DNA of 64,000 nucleotides from Actinomadura macrotermitis (GCF_009604375.1 NZ_WEGH01000002.1:706073-770072), one strand, 5' to 3'. Shown: positions 35,706-44,502, counted from the stretch's first letter. Made by a program: numbers and translations. The notes: a model not told the origin generated them from the sequence alone.

Positions 35706-36542
35706 ATGGTCATCGCCAGCGTCTACCAGAACGACGTCGCCGACTACTGGAACGCCGAACGCAACCCCGTCAACCTGCGGCTGGGCGAGGTGTCGGGGAT
35801 CTACCACCACCACTACGGCATCGGCGAGGTCGATTGGACCGTCCTGGACGCCGACGACGACGACGCCCGCGAGAAGGCCGTCATCGCCGAACTGCACCGG
35901 CTGGAGAACGAGCAGGCCCGGCTGCTGCTCGGCCACCTCGGCGACATCAGGCCCGAGCACCGCCTGCTCGACGCCGGCTCGGGCCGCGGCGGCTCCAGCA
36001 TCATGGCCAACGCCGCCTTCGGCTGCCGGGTCGACGGCGTGTCCATCTCCCAGGCCCAGGTCGACTTCGCCAACGCCCAGGCGGCCGAGCGCGGCGTGGC
36101 CGACAAGGTCCGCTTCCACTTCAAGAACATGCTCGACACCGGCTTCGAGGCGGGCGCCTTCCAGGCGATCTGGAACAACGAGTCGACCATGTACGTCGAC
36201 CTGAACGACCTGTTCGCCGCGCACTCGCGGCTGCTGGCGCGCGGCGGCCGGTACGTCACCATCACCGGCTGCTACAACGACGTGTACGGGCTGCCGTCCA
36301 AGGCGGTGTCCACCATCAACGCCCACTACGTGTGCGACATCCACCCCCGCAGCGCCTACTTCCGCGCGATGGCGGCCAACCGGCTGGTGCCCACCACCGT
36401 CGTCGACCTGACCGCCGCCACCATCCCGTACTGGGAACTGCGCCAGCGCTCCTCGGTCGCCACCGGCATCGAGGACGCCTTCCTGACGGCCTACCGCGAC
36501 GGCAGCTTCCAGTACCTGCTCATCGCCGCCGACCGCGTCTGA
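35706..36542 (+). CDS. Geranyl diphosphate 2-C-methyltransferase
   Basis: A 278-residue SAM-dependent methyltransferase of the GPP 2-C-methyltransferase type, which makes 2-methylgeranyl diphosphate, the first step to 2-methylisoborneol. Features include YWNAERNPVNLRLGEVSG, YHHHYGIGEVDW, the SAM motif LLDAGSGRGGSS, and WNNESTMYVDL and GCYNDVYGL in the active-site region. It begins 28 bases after eshA with a GAAAGGAA ribosome site. Its product is the substrate of the next gene. Confidence 0.95.
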   Translation: MVIASVYQNDVADYWNAERNPVNLRLGEVSGIYHHHYGIGEVDWTVLDADDDDAREKAVIAELHRLENEQARLLLGHLGDIRPEHRLLDAGSGRGGSSIMANAAFGCRVDGVSISQAQVDFANAQAAERGVADKVRFHFKNMLDTGFEAGAFQAIWNNESTMYVDLNDLFAAHSRLLARGGRYVTITGCYNDVYGLPSKAVSTINAHYVCDIHPRSAYFRAMAANRLVPTTVVDLTAATIPYWELRQRSSVATGIEDAFLTAYRDGSFQYLLIAADRV

Positions 36543-36549
36543 GGGCGAG

Positions 36550-37650
36550 ATGACCACGCACGCACCGGGCAGGCCGACCGGTCTCGGCACCACCGCGGCC
36601 CTGCTCCCCGCCCTGCTGGCCGCCGCGCGCCCCAGCCGCGACTCCCCGGCGGCCGGCCCCGGCTACGCCGAAATGCCCTGGGGCGACGGAACGCACTCGC
36701 CGCTCTACTGCCCCCTGCCCGAACGCCTCGACCAGGCCCTGTCCGACGAGGTCGACGCCCGCCTCCTGGCCTGGGCGCAGGACCGCGGCTTCCAGGAACA
36801 CGAGCTGGCGGGCCTGGCCAAGGCCGCGTTCGGCCACCTGGTCACCCTCGCCCACCCCGACGTCGACGACCCCGACGCGCTGCTCGTCGCCGCCCAGATG
36901 AACGCCAGCTGGTGGGCGGCCGACGACTACTACGCCGACGACACCGCCCTCGGCGCCGAACCCGTCCGGCTCCCCGAACGCCTCACCCTGGTGATGGCCG
37001 CCATGGACCCGGTCGCGCCCGCCGGGGACCTCACCCCGCCGCTGGAGGCGGCCTTCCAGGACGACCTCGTCCTGCGCATGTTCGACTCGGCGGTGGCCCA
37101 CCTGCGCCGCCACGCCACCCCGGCGCAGGTCCAGCGGATCTGCTACGCCACCTTCTCCATGTTCGTGAGCTGGACCGCCTACGCCGCCTGGCGCGAGACC
37201 GGCGACGACCCCACGGCCTGGGAGTACCTGGCGGCGCGCCAGCACGACAGCTTCTACACGTCCATGACCCTCATCGACGCCATCGCCGGCTACCAGGTCC
37301 CCGCCGACCTGTTCTGCCACCCGCACGTCCGCCGCGCGGCCATGCGGGCCGGCACCGCCAGCGTGATCGTCAACGACCTGCACTCGGTGGCCAAGGACGC
37401 CGCCGACGAGAAACCCGTCTGCAACCTGGTCCTGCTGACCGCCGCCGACCGGGACTGCTCGCTCGACGAGGCCACCGAGGTCACCGTGGCCCTGCACAAC
37501 GACCTGGTGCGCGGCTTCGAGAACGACCACCGCCAGTTGGCCGCCGTCCCGTCCCCCGAACTGCAGCGCTTCCTGCGCGGCCTGCGGGCCTGGATGGGCG
37601 GCGGCTTCCACTGGCACGCCACCAACCCCCGCTACGCCACCCGTCCCTGA
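36550..37650 (+). CDS. 2-methylisoborneol synthase (terpene cyclase), probable encapsulin cargo
   Basis: This 366-residue class I terpene synthase carries D125DYYAD130, an Asp-rich motif, and N275DLHSVAKD283, the NSE-type triad with Asp as last ligand. Together with the neighbouring GPP methyltransferase this identifies 2-MIB synthase. The N-terminal 45 residues are Ala/Pro-rich and probably disordered, with RPTGLGTTAALLPALLAA as a candidate shell-targeting motif. The extension is shorter than the roughly 100 residues usual in Streptomyces. It starts seven bases after the methyltransferase stop. A strong terminator follows. Confidence 0.94.
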   Translation: MTTHAPGRPTGLGTTAALLPALLAAARPSRDSPAAGPGYAEMPWGDGTHSPLYCPLPERLDQALSDEVDARLLAWAQDRGFQEHELAGLAKAAFGHLVTLAHPDVDDPDALLVAAQMNASWWAADDYYADDTALGAEPVRLPERLTLVMAAMDPVAPAGDLTPPLEAAFQDDLVLRMFDSAVAHLRRHATPAQVQRICYATFSMFVSWTAYAAWRETGDDPTAWEYLAARQHDSFYTSMTLIDAIAGYQVPADLFCHPHVRRAAMRAGTASVIVNDLHSVAKDAADEKPVCNLVLLTAADRDCSLDEATEVTVALHNDLVRGFENDHRQLAAVPSPELQRFLRGLRAWMGGGFHWHATNPRYATRP

Positions 37651-37663
37651 CCGGACCCCGGAG

Positions 37664-37697
37664 AGGCCCCTCGCGACGTTCGCGAGGGGCCTTTCTT
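37664..37697 (+). terminator. Intrinsic terminator of the encapsulin/2-MIB operon
   Basis: AGGCCCCTCGCGA and its exact complement TCGCGAGGGGCCT form a 13-bp stem with a 3-base loop, followed by TTCTT. It lies 13 bases after the cyclase stop and 12 bases before the end of the convergent secreted-protein gene, so it may serve both strands. Confidence 0.9.
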
Positions 37698-37709
37698 CGT
37701 GGCCGCGCC

Positions 37710-38333
37710 CTAGGAGAGGACGAGCTTGAACTCGGCGTCGAAGGTGATCGTCTCGTTGGCCTTCACCCCGGGACAGCCGATGGAGCCGTCGTTGTTGGCG
37801 GTGGTGTAGGGCCGCGCGGTCGCGCTGATGTACTTCAGGGACTTGGTGCCGACGGTGTAGGTCGCGATGATCTTGTCGAAGTCGAACCGGCAGCCGTCGG
37901 AGAGGTAGGAGATCCCGTAGGGGGTGCTCTTGTTGCCGATGAGGCTGACGACGCCGGTGGCCGGGTTGTAGGCGGTCTGGGTGTAGTAGACGATGCCGAT
38001 GCTCGCGATGTCCCCGCCGATGAGCATGCCCTGCTCTCCGTTGGGACGCTGGCACGTGCTCCCGTTCCGGACGGCGGCGGTGTAGTCGGCCTTCCTCGGC
38101 AGCTGACCGGCGGTGGCGGAGACGGTGGTCCCCTGCTGGTAGAGCGAGGTGCAGGTGAAGATCGTCTGGCCGGCGGAGTTGCGCACGGTCACCACGCCGG
38201 TGGTGTCGGAGGTGTAGCGGCCGTCGGCGGCGTGCGCGGGCGCGGGGGCCAGCGCCAGCAGCGCCGCGGCCGGCGCGAGGACGCCCACCAGGGCGCGGGT
38301 CAGGGCACGGGGACGCGAGGGGGTGGGGAGCAT
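37710..38333 (-). CDS. Secreted protein of unknown function
   Basis: A 207-residue exported protein. ATG 38333 is set by a strong AAGGAGG ribosome site. The signal peptide has an Arg-rich start, a hydrophobic core (LVGVLAPAAALLALAPA) and cleavage after AHA. The mature domain is beta-rich with four Cys probably forming disulfides, and contains GVVTVRNSAGQTIFTCTS and GISYLSDGCRFDFDKIIA. No family was recognised. The convergent gene is the 2-MIB cyclase. Confidence 0.8.
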   Translation of the reverse strand: MLPTPSRPRALTRALVGVLAPAAALLALAPAPAHAADGRYTSDTTGVVTVRNSAGQTIFTCTSLYQQGTTVSATAGQLPRKADYTAAVRNGSTCQRPNGEQGMLIGGDIASIGIVYYTQTAYNPATGVVSLIGNKSTPYGISYLSDGCRFDFDKIIATYTVGTKSLKYISATARPYTTANNDGSIGCPGVKANETITFDAEFKLVLS

Positions 38334-38540
38334 GGGGCGATGCCTCCTTGTACCCGCCGGGGCGGGAAGTTCCACTGAACGAACACCGCCAACACTATTT
38401 ACGCCCCCTACAAGATCAATGCACTCTGCGCAGACGCAACCGAACCGGTGAATGAGCTGCCGGAAGCCGCCCCCAGAAGCCGTTTCCGCAACGACCACGG
38501 CCTTGAACCAGCCGAATCGTTCTCGCCGAAGGGCCTTCAC

Positions 38541-38798
38541 TCAACGTCCTTCACCCGCCGTCGAAGGCCGCCACCCGGCTCGAATCCCAGCAGCCTCAGC
38601 ACGCGCCGCCGCAGCCTCGGCGGCGGCGAGCTGCCGGTCCTCCTCATAGAGAAGCCGTTGGGACAACTCATCAAGAAAATCCGCCATGCGCTCACGCCAG
38701 TCAGCGAAGTCCAGCGAATCGACGTCCCCGGCCGGCCGCTGAGAATGCACCTCACGCAACCGCCGCAGAGAACGCTTCAGATCATCGGGGACGGTCAA
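38541..38798 (-). CDS. Small coiled-coil protein
   Basis: An 85-residue protein starting MTVPDDLKRSLRRLREVH and ending in an Ala/Glu-rich helix. It has no membrane segment and no recognised domain. It begins 68 bases downstream of a serine/threonine kinase on the same strand, so co-transcription is possible. The 207-base gap to the next gene holds nothing recognisable. Confidence 0.5.
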   Translation of the reverse strand: MTVPDDLKRSLRRLREVHSQRPAGDVDSLDFADWRERMADFLDELSQRLLYEEDRQLAAAEAAAARAEAAGIRAGWRPSTAGEGR

Positions 38799-38866
38799 GC
38801 CCGCCTTCGTCCGTACGCGCTACAGCAATTCCAAGCGCCGCCATACTCCAGCCGCACCGGACAACG

Positions 38867-39904
38867 TCAGAGGATCTGCGCGAGCTCCGAAAGCTCGGCA
38901 CGCAGCCGTGGCGCCAGGGGCCTGTCCGCCGGATCCTTCGCGAGCAGCCTCATCAGCAGCGGCCCCAGTGGCTCCCCCGCGCGCCGCGGCGGGAGAGGCG
39001 GATCGGTCAGAACGGCGGCCATCGCCGCCGTCGGGCTCGGCCCGCCGAAAGCGGGCAGCCCTTCGACAGCGTAGAAGAGCGTGGCGCCGAGCCCCCACAC
39101 ATCGGTGGCGGGCGAGCTCTCCAGCCCTCGGATCTGCTCTGGAGCCATGTAGGCCGGAGTGCCGATGATGGCACCCGCTTCGGTGAGCGTCGGTTCACCT
39201 TGGAACCGGGCGATACCGAAATCGGCGAGCTTGATGGATCCATCGCTTTGAACGAGGACGTTCGCGGGCTTGACGTCCCGATGGACGATCCCGAGTTCAT
39301 GCGCCGCCGTGAGCACATCGAGCAGGTCGAGGGCCATCGCGGCGACCCGCGCGGGAGGCAGCGGCCCCTCGGACTCCACCATCGCGCCGAGCGTGACCGC
39401 CTGGACCAGTTCCATCACGATGAGAACCGAACCCTGGTCCTGGAGGACGTCGTGGACGGTGACGGCGTTCTTGTGGGCGAGCTGCGCGGCGGCCCTGGCC
39501 TCGCGCAGCATGCGGGCCCGCATGGCCTCCTGCGCGCCGGGGGCGGCCCCAGAGGGCGGGAGGAGCTGCTTGATCGCCACCTGGCGGCCCAGCACGCCGT
39601 CCCTGGCCCGCCAGACCACCCCCATGCCGCCGCGGCCGAGTTCTTCCAGCAGCGTGAACCGGCTCCAGGCGGCGGCACCGGCCTCCTGCACGCTCACGGC
39701 CGGTGGCTGCGAGGAGCCCCCGCTGAAGACCTCCGTAGCCCGCTGCGCCGAGCCCGCCCGCACATGCCGCCGTCGGCGGCGTTGCAGCCCAAGAAAGATC
39801 CCGAACAGGACGAACAGAACAAACAGCACTATGCCAGTGATGACAAAGGAATTGGTGTACCAGGGCGATGCCGCCTCCGCGGCCCCAGGCGGCGACAGTT
39901 CCAC
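38867..39904 (-). CDS. Serine/threonine protein kinase with N-terminal membrane anchor
   Basis: A 345-residue kinase. Unlike usual Pkn kinases, the single membrane helix (ITGIVLFVLFVLFGIFLG) comes first, followed by RRRRRH, placing the C-terminal kinase domain in the cytoplasm. That domain (about residue 82 on) has GRGGMGVVW, VAIKQL, HRDVKPANVL, DFGIARF and APEQIRG, so it should be active. There is no extracellular sensor beyond 20 residues. GTG 39904 has GAGAGGG upstream. A small coiled-coil gene follows and may be a partner. Confidence 0.93.
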   Translation of the reverse strand: MELSPPGAAEAASPWYTNSFVITGIVLFVLFVLFGIFLGLQRRRRRHVRAGSAQRATEVFSGGSSQPPAVSVQEAGAAAWSRFTLLEELGRGGMGVVWRARDGVLGRQVAIKQLLPPSGAAPGAQEAMRARMLREARAAAQLAHKNAVTVHDVLQDQGSVLIVMELVQAVTLGAMVESEGPLPPARVAAMALDLLDVLTAAHELGIVHRDVKPANVLVQSDGSIKLADFGIARFQGEPTLTEAGAIIGTPAYMAPEQIRGLESSPATDVWGLGATLFYAVEGLPAFGGPSPTAAMAAVLTDPPLPPRRAGEPLGPLLMRLLAKDPADRPLAPRLRAELSELAQIL

Positions 39905-40322
39905 CGGAAACCCTCTCTGCCCAGTTCAGCACGGTCGGCCTGATCAGGACTCAGCACAGACCATCGTCCACCGATCCCTGGGACAGTAACCTCGCCTACG
40001 AGCGAGGCGGCGTCAAGGGGAACAGATCACCGAAGGCGCTCATTCATCCTCCCCATAAAGTCCACGGCCTGGTGGCCGGAGACCACGCGGCATGGTCGCC
40101 AAGCGAGCCCATCGAAGACGCGGAAACCGGTCCAGGGCGCGCGACCATGTGCACTCACGGGCAGGAACAAGGGACCCCGACTTGGCGATGACAGATAAAT
40201 TCGGTAACGCGGATGCACACCTATCGGACGGCCCGCGCCGCACCGACTCGTCCATATCGCCTGCACCGTTTCCCGGCACGCACGGGCTGCCCTGCAGGCC
40301 GCTCTGGACACCCCGCCCAAGA
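39905..40322. other. Gap without identifiable gene
   Basis: About 418 bases between two reverse-strand genes. Several frames are open but have no coding character or family resemblance. A short perfect hairpin, CCTCGC-CTACGA-GCGAGG, lies near 39990. The kinase promoter is presumably here. Confidence 0.4.
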
Positions 40323-40775
40323 TCACCCAGCTCTGCCGCCGTTGGCGTCCGGGGCAGGAAACCGGGCGATGTACCGCAGAGCCCGCTCCCATGGATCGAA
40401 GGCGAAGCACTGCCGGGGCCGGTGATGGTGGCGCGCGCAGAACGCGTCGAGCCCCATGCGGATCGGGCGCGGCCGGAGATCGCTCAGCGGCTCGGCGGCG
40501 CGGGCGCCCCTCAGGAGTTCGGACTGCAAGGTCCACCCGTCGTGATCGAACGCCCAGACGCCGTCCGTGACGTAGACATGACAAGCGTCCCTCGCCCCGC
40601 GCGGCCAGAGCCCGACGGGGCCGAACCCGGCATCCGGATAGGTCGCGATGAACGCGTACGCGAGGATGTGGCAAGCGCCGGCAGCGAAGAACGCCACGTC
40701 ATCCCGGTTCCACGAGAGCAGCTGATCCTGCCGCTCGGCGCCAGTACGTCTGAAGCGTCCACTCGGACGGTACAT
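40323..40775 (-). CDS. Conserved hypothetical protein
   Basis: A 150-residue soluble protein with recognisable folded character: DDVAFFAAGACHILAYAF, VYVTDGVWAFDHDGW and LDAFCARHHHRPRQCFAFDPW. It resembles small hypothetical proteins found singly in many actinomycetes, with no known function. ATG 40775 is the only reasonable start; its ribosome site is weak. It has no clear relation to the downstream kinase or the upstream DJ-1 family gene. Confidence 0.65.
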   Translation of the reverse strand: MYRPSGRFRRTGAERQDQLLSWNRDDVAFFAAGACHILAYAFIATYPDAGFGPVGLWPRGARDACHVYVTDGVWAFDHDGWTLQSELLRGARAAEPLSDLRPRPIRMGLDAFCARHHHRPRQCFAFDPWERALRYIARFPAPDANGGRAG

Positions 40776-40814
40776 ACCTGGAAACCCTACGAGCCAAGCG
40801 GAGAAGGGGCGCGG

Positions 40815-41489
40815 TCAAAAGCCGCCGGGTACGGGGCCTTCGGGGCGCCAGACGATGCCGCGGCGCTCATGGGCGAACAGCTCTTCGACGGCGTGGGCGA
40901 TCTGGGGCCCCACCTCGCGCTCCAGCAGGTACAGGCCGAGGTCCAGGCCGGAGGTGACGCCGGCCCCGGTGACGAGGTCGCCGTCGTCGACGACGCGGGC
41001 GCGCACCGCGTGGACGCCGGCGGCGTCGAGTGCGTCCAGGCCCGCGTGGTGCGTGGTGGCGTGGCGCCCCTTCAGCAGACCGGCCATGGCCAGGACGAGC
41101 GAGCCGCCGCACACCGCGCTGAGCGTCACCTCCGGATTGTCCCTCGCCGCCTTCAGCAGGGCGGGCAGTTCCGTCGCCAGGGCGCGGCCGAGCAGGACGG
41201 TGACGGGTTCCTCCTTCCGGCCCCCCGCTCCCGCGTCCTCGCCGGGCTCGCCCAGGCGTCCCGCGGCGCCGGGGACCAGGACCAGGCCCGCGCGGGCGGG
41301 GTCCAGGGCGGCCGTGGCCCGCAGCGCCAGGCCCCCGAGGCCGCCGGCCACTTCACGCGGCCCCTCCGCGGAGACCAGTTCCACGCTCACCGCGCCGCCG
41401 GAGGCGGTGCCGCCGGCGTACAGCACTTCGTAGGGGGCGACGACGTCGAGCGGATCGAAACCATCGAACAAGACGATCTGGGCGTGCAT
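40815..41489 (-). CDS. DJ-1/PfpI-family protein
   Basis: A 224-residue protein of the DJ-1/PfpI fold, starting MHAQIVLFDGFDPLDVVAPYE. The nucleophile-elbow Cys lies in SAVCGGSLVLAMAGLL, as in isonitrile-hydratase-type or GATase1-like members. Roles range from isocyanide hydration to glyoxalase activity. It is divergent from a GlxA-type regulator with the same fold in its N-terminal domain, so the pair probably descends from one ancestral gene and the regulator probably controls this enzyme. Confidence 0.9.
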   Translation of the reverse strand: MHAQIVLFDGFDPLDVVAPYEVLYAGGTASGGAVSVELVSAEGPREVAGGLGGLALRATAALDPARAGLVLVPGAAGRLGEPGEDAGAGGRKEEPVTVLLGRALATELPALLKAARDNPEVTLSAVCGGSLVLAMAGLLKGRHATTHHAGLDALDAAGVHAVRARVVDDGDLVTGAGVTSGLDLGLYLLEREVGPQIAHAVEELFAHERRGIVWRPEGPVPGGF

Positions 41490-41571
41490 GGAGAAACCCC
41501 TTCGCGAGCGCTGCCTCCGACCTCCCGCCGGAGCCGCTCCCGACGCTAACCGGCCACCGGCCCGCCCCCCA

Positions 41572-41608
41572 GTGGCGTTAATGCCACCTTCCACCGGAAT
41601 AATGCCAA
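41572..41608. promoter_or_regulatory. Candidate GlxA-type operator
   Basis: GTGGCGTTAATGCCAC (41572-41587) is a near-perfect dyad, and a related half-site ATAATGCCAA follows at 41599-41608. Both lie in the divergent gap between the DJ-1 gene and the AraC-type regulator. Binding by that regulator is inferred. Confidence 0.5.
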
Positions 41609-41699
41609 CATCCTGGATGAGGTCCTGAGCTGCCCAAAGTGGGCGTTCAGCGGCCCGCAGCCCGGATCCGGGCGCCCGGCGGGCGGATATCTTCTGGCC

Positions 41700-42638
41700 A
41701 TGCACACCGTCGCCGTCCTCGCCCTGGACGGGGTGATCCCCTTCGACCTGTCCACCCCGATCGAGGTCTTCTCCCGCACTCGCCTGCCGGACGGGCGGCC
41801 CGGTTACCGGATCCGCGTCTGCGGCGAGCGGCCGGAGATCGACGCCGGCGCCTTCACCCTGCGCGCGCCCTGGGGGCTGGACGGGCTCGGGACCGCGGAC
41901 ACGATCATCGTTCCCGGCACCGCCGACCCCACGGCGCCGCTCGCCCCCGCCGTCCGTGACGCGCTGTGCGCGGCCGCCGCCAACGGCACGCGCATCGCCT
42001 CCATCTGCACGGGCGCCTTCCCCCTGGCCGCCGCCGGACTTCTGGACGGCCTGCGGGCCACCACCCACTGGGCCGCGGCCGATCTCCTGGCCGCCGCCCA
42101 CCCGGACATCGACGTGGACCCGGACGTCCTGTACGTCGACAACGGCCGGATCCTCACCTCCGCCGGCGCCGCAGCGGGCCTGGACCTGTGCCTGCACCTG
42201 ATCCGCCAGGACCATGGATCGGCCGTCGCCGCGGACGCCGCCCGGCTGTCGGTCATGCCGCTGGAGCGCGAGGGCGGGCAGGCGCAGTTCATCGTCCATG
42301 ACCGTCCGCCCGCTCCCCAGGGGGCGACGCTCGAACCGCTGCTGGCCTGGTTGCAGGACAACCTCGGCTCCGACCTCACCCTCGCCGATATCGCCGCCCG
42401 GGCCGGGATCAGCACCCGCACCCTGATCCGGCGCTTCCGCGAGCAGACCGGCACCACCCCGCTCCAGTGGCTCCACCGCGCACGCGTCCGCCAGGCCCAG
42501 CACCTCCTGGAGGCCACGCACCACTCCGTCGAACGCATCGGCGCCCAGGTCGGGTTCGGTTCGCCCACCGCCTTCCGCGACCGGTTCAAGAAGACCACCG
42601 GCGTCAGCCCCAACGCCTACCGCCGCGCCTTCGGCTGA
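41700..42638 (+). CDS. GlxA-family AraC-type transcriptional regulator
   Basis: This 312-residue protein has an N-terminal DJ-1/PfpI-like domain (VAVLALDGVIPFDLSTPIEV, with Cys in ASICTGAFPLAAAGLL) and a C-terminal AraC double helix-turn-helix (LTLADIAARAGISTRTLIRR, then VGFGSPTAFRDRF). GlxA-type proteins are transcriptional regulators that sense small molecules through the DJ-1-like domain. The divergent DJ-1 gene is the obvious target. Confidence 0.93.
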   Translation: MHTVAVLALDGVIPFDLSTPIEVFSRTRLPDGRPGYRIRVCGERPEIDAGAFTLRAPWGLDGLGTADTIIVPGTADPTAPLAPAVRDALCAAAANGTRIASICTGAFPLAAAGLLDGLRATTHWAAADLLAAAHPDIDVDPDVLYVDNGRILTSAGAAAGLDLCLHLIRQDHGSAVAADAARLSVMPLEREGGQAQFIVHDRPPAPQGATLEPLLAWLQDNLGSDLTLADIAARAGISTRTLIRRFREQTGTTPLQWLHRARVRQAQHLLEATHHSVERIGAQVGFGSPTAFRDRFKKTTGVSPNAYRRAFG

Positions 42639-42664
42639 CGACGTCCGCGCCGTTCGTCCCGCCC

Positions 42665-43225
42665 TCACTTTCCGGGGCTGAGCCCCTGAACGGTCAGGCC
42701 GAGCAGCCGGTGCGCTTCGGCGGCGGGGGCGGGGAGGTGCTCGGTGGCCAGGGCGATGCCGGTGACCAACGTGATCAGGTCGGCGGCGGTCACGGCCGGC
42801 GCCAGCGCGCCGGCCCGTACGGCGGCGCGGACCAGCGGACCGGCCGCCTCGGCGAGCTTGGCCGAGCAGGCATCGGCGTGCCCCGGGCCGCTCCCGCCGT
42901 CCTGGACCAGCGCACCGGCCATGCCCCGCGCGGAGGCGGCGTAGTCGGTGAGCGCCCCCAGCCAGTCCAGCAGCGCGGCGCGCGCGTCGGCTGCGCCGGC
43001 CGATTCCGCGGCGCGGGCGCACAGGACTTCGATCCGCTCGCGGAACACCGCCGCCAGCAGCGCGCGCCGGTCGGGGAAGTGCCGGCGCACGGTGGCCGAG
43101 CCGACCCCGGCGACGCGGGCGATCTGCTCCAGGGACGCGCCGGCGCCGTGCGCGGCGACCTCCTGCTCGGCGACGGCGAGGATCCGCGCGTGGTTGCGCC
43201 GGGCGTCCGCGCGCTGTACGGCCAT
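42665..43225 (-). CDS. TetR-family transcriptional regulator
   Basis: A 186-residue repressor with N-terminal helix-turn-helix (RILAVAEQEVAAHGAGASLE, then IARVAGVGSATVRRHFPDRR) and an all-helical ligand domain. ATG 43225 has a well-placed GGAGG. It is divergent from an NmrA-type oxidoreductase gene and the gap contains nested palindromes, so it almost certainly represses both genes until it binds an unknown ligand. Confidence 0.93.
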   Translation of the reverse strand: MAVQRADARRNHARILAVAEQEVAAHGAGASLEQIARVAGVGSATVRRHFPDRRALLAAVFRERIEVLCARAAESAGAADARAALLDWLGALTDYAASARGMAGALVQDGGSGPGHADACSAKLAEAAGPLVRAAVRAGALAPAVTAADLITLVTGIALATEHLPAPAAEAHRLLGLTVQGLSPGK

Positions 43226-43246
43226 GGCGTCACCTCCGGTCTTGCC

Positions 43247-43301
43247 AAGTGGCGGGGCCCTCCGTATGGTACGGAACCATAAGTGGCGGGCCCCGCCACT
43301 T
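43247..43301. promoter_or_regulatory. Nested palindromes, probable TetR operator
   Basis: AAGTGGCGGGGCCC (43247-43260) has its exact reverse complement at 43288-43301. The right arm is part of a 21-bp palindrome, AAGTGGCGGG-C-CCCGCCACTT (43281-43301). Between them lies the dyad ATGGT-ACGGA-ACCAT (43266-43280). The set covers the start regions of both divergent genes. Confidence 0.8.
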
Positions 43302-43322
43302 AGCCGTTCGCAGAGGAGCGCC

Positions 43323-44231
43323 ATGCCGGCAGCGTCCGCCCCCGTCCTGGTCACCGGCGCCACCGGCCGCCAAGGCGGCGCCGCCGCCCGCGCCCTGCTG
43401 GCCGCGGGCACCCCGGTCCGGGCGCTGGTCCGCGACCCCGCGACCGGCCGGGCGAGGGCCGTTGAGGCCCTCGGCGCCGAACTGGTGACCGGCGACCTGG
43501 ACGACCGCGATTCCGTGACCGCGGCCGCCCGGGGCGCCCGCGCCGTCTTCTCCGTCCAGATGCCCGACACGGACCGGCGCGCCTTCGAGGGCGAGGTCGC
43601 CCAGGGCGTCAACCTGATCGAGGCCGCCAAGGCCGCCGGTGTCCCGCAGTTCGTGCACACCTCCGTCTCCGGCGCCGGACGGCATGTCGACTGGGTCAAG
43701 GGCCGCTGGGCCTGGATGGAGCCCTACTACGCGGCCAAGACCGAACTCCAGGACCGGGTCCGCGCGGCGGGGTTCGCGCACTGGACGCTCATCAAGCCGG
43801 GCTTCTTCATGGAGAACTTCCTGCCCACCGAGCGGATCATGTTCCCCCGCGGGGTCGGCGGCGGGCTGGTGAGCCTCCTCAAGCCGGCCACCCGGCTGTC
43901 CCTGGTCGCGGTCGCCGACATCGGCGGCGCGGTCGCCGCGGCCATCGCGGAACCGGCACGGTTCGACGGGGTCGAGCTGGAGCTGGCGAGCGACCACCTG
44001 ACGATGGCCGAGATCGCCGAGACCCTCTCCCGCGCCCTGGGCGTCCGGCTGACCGCACCCGACATGACCGAGCAGGAGGCGACCGCCGCCGGCATGCCCG
44101 GCATGGGCCTCGCGCAGGCGCGTATCAACGAGTTCCCCCAACCCGCCCGTCCCGAATTCGCCCGAGCCCTCGGCCTTTCCCTCACCGCCTTCGAGACATG
44201 GGCGAAAACCCACCTGCGCCCCGCCCCCTGA
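43323..44231 (+). CDS. NmrA-like NAD(P)-binding protein
   Basis: A 302-residue Rossmann protein starting with VLVTGATGRQGGAAARALL, the NmrA/HSCARG dinucleotide motif, followed by VRALVRDPATGRARAVEALG and a TSVSGAG active-site-like segment. Members are NAD(P)H sensors or atypical short-chain reductases. CAGAGGAG precedes ATG 43323. It is divergent from, and probably repressed by, the adjacent TetR-type regulator. Confidence 0.92.
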   Translation: MPAASAPVLVTGATGRQGGAAARALLAAGTPVRALVRDPATGRARAVEALGAELVTGDLDDRDSVTAAARGARAVFSVQMPDTDRRAFEGEVAQGVNLIEAAKAAGVPQFVHTSVSGAGRHVDWVKGRWAWMEPYYAAKTELQDRVRAAGFAHWTLIKPGFFMENFLPTERIMFPRGVGGGLVSLLKPATRLSLVAVADIGGAVAAAIAEPARFDGVELELASDHLTMAEIAETLSRALGVRLTAPDMTEQEATAAGMPGMGLAQARINEFPQPARPEFARALGLSLTAFETWAKTHLRPAP

Positions 44232-44295
44232 CCGGCCGCGCCCTTCTCCGCACCAGCGACCAGCCCTGCGGCAGGCCTGCCGTTCAGAACACCAC

Positions 44296-44502
44296 CTAGG
44301 CGGGGGTGCGGGCGCGGTCGGCGAGCAGGGCTGCGTACCGGCCGCCGCGTGCGGCCAGGTCGTCGTGGGTGCCCTGTTCGACCAGGCGGCCCTCGTCCAG
44401 GACGAAGATGACGTGGATGTCGCGGACCGTCTCCAGCCGGTGGGTGATGGCGATCGTCGTGCGGCCGGGCAGGAGCGGGGCCAGGGCGTCCTGGACGTGG
44501 TG
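44296..44502 (-). pseudogene. ABC-transporter ATPase C-terminal fragment
   Basis: The last 68 residues of a 232-codon open frame are the end of an ABC exporter ATPase: VQDALAPLLPGRTTIAITHR with the H-loop, then FVLDEGRLVEQGTHDDL. Walker A, signature and Walker B parts are missing. It is joined in frame to an oxidoreductase fragment, so it is debris. Confidence 0.8.

Noticed and set aside
34286..37650. Geosmin synthase locus
   Set aside because: The cyclase is a single-domain protein linked to a GPP methyltransferase and EshA shell, which indicates 2-methylisoborneol; geosmin synthase is a two-domain protein of about 725 residues.
38576..38592. tRNA T-loop-like sequence GGCTCGAATCCC
   Set aside because: No matching acceptor, anticodon or D-arm could be folded around it.
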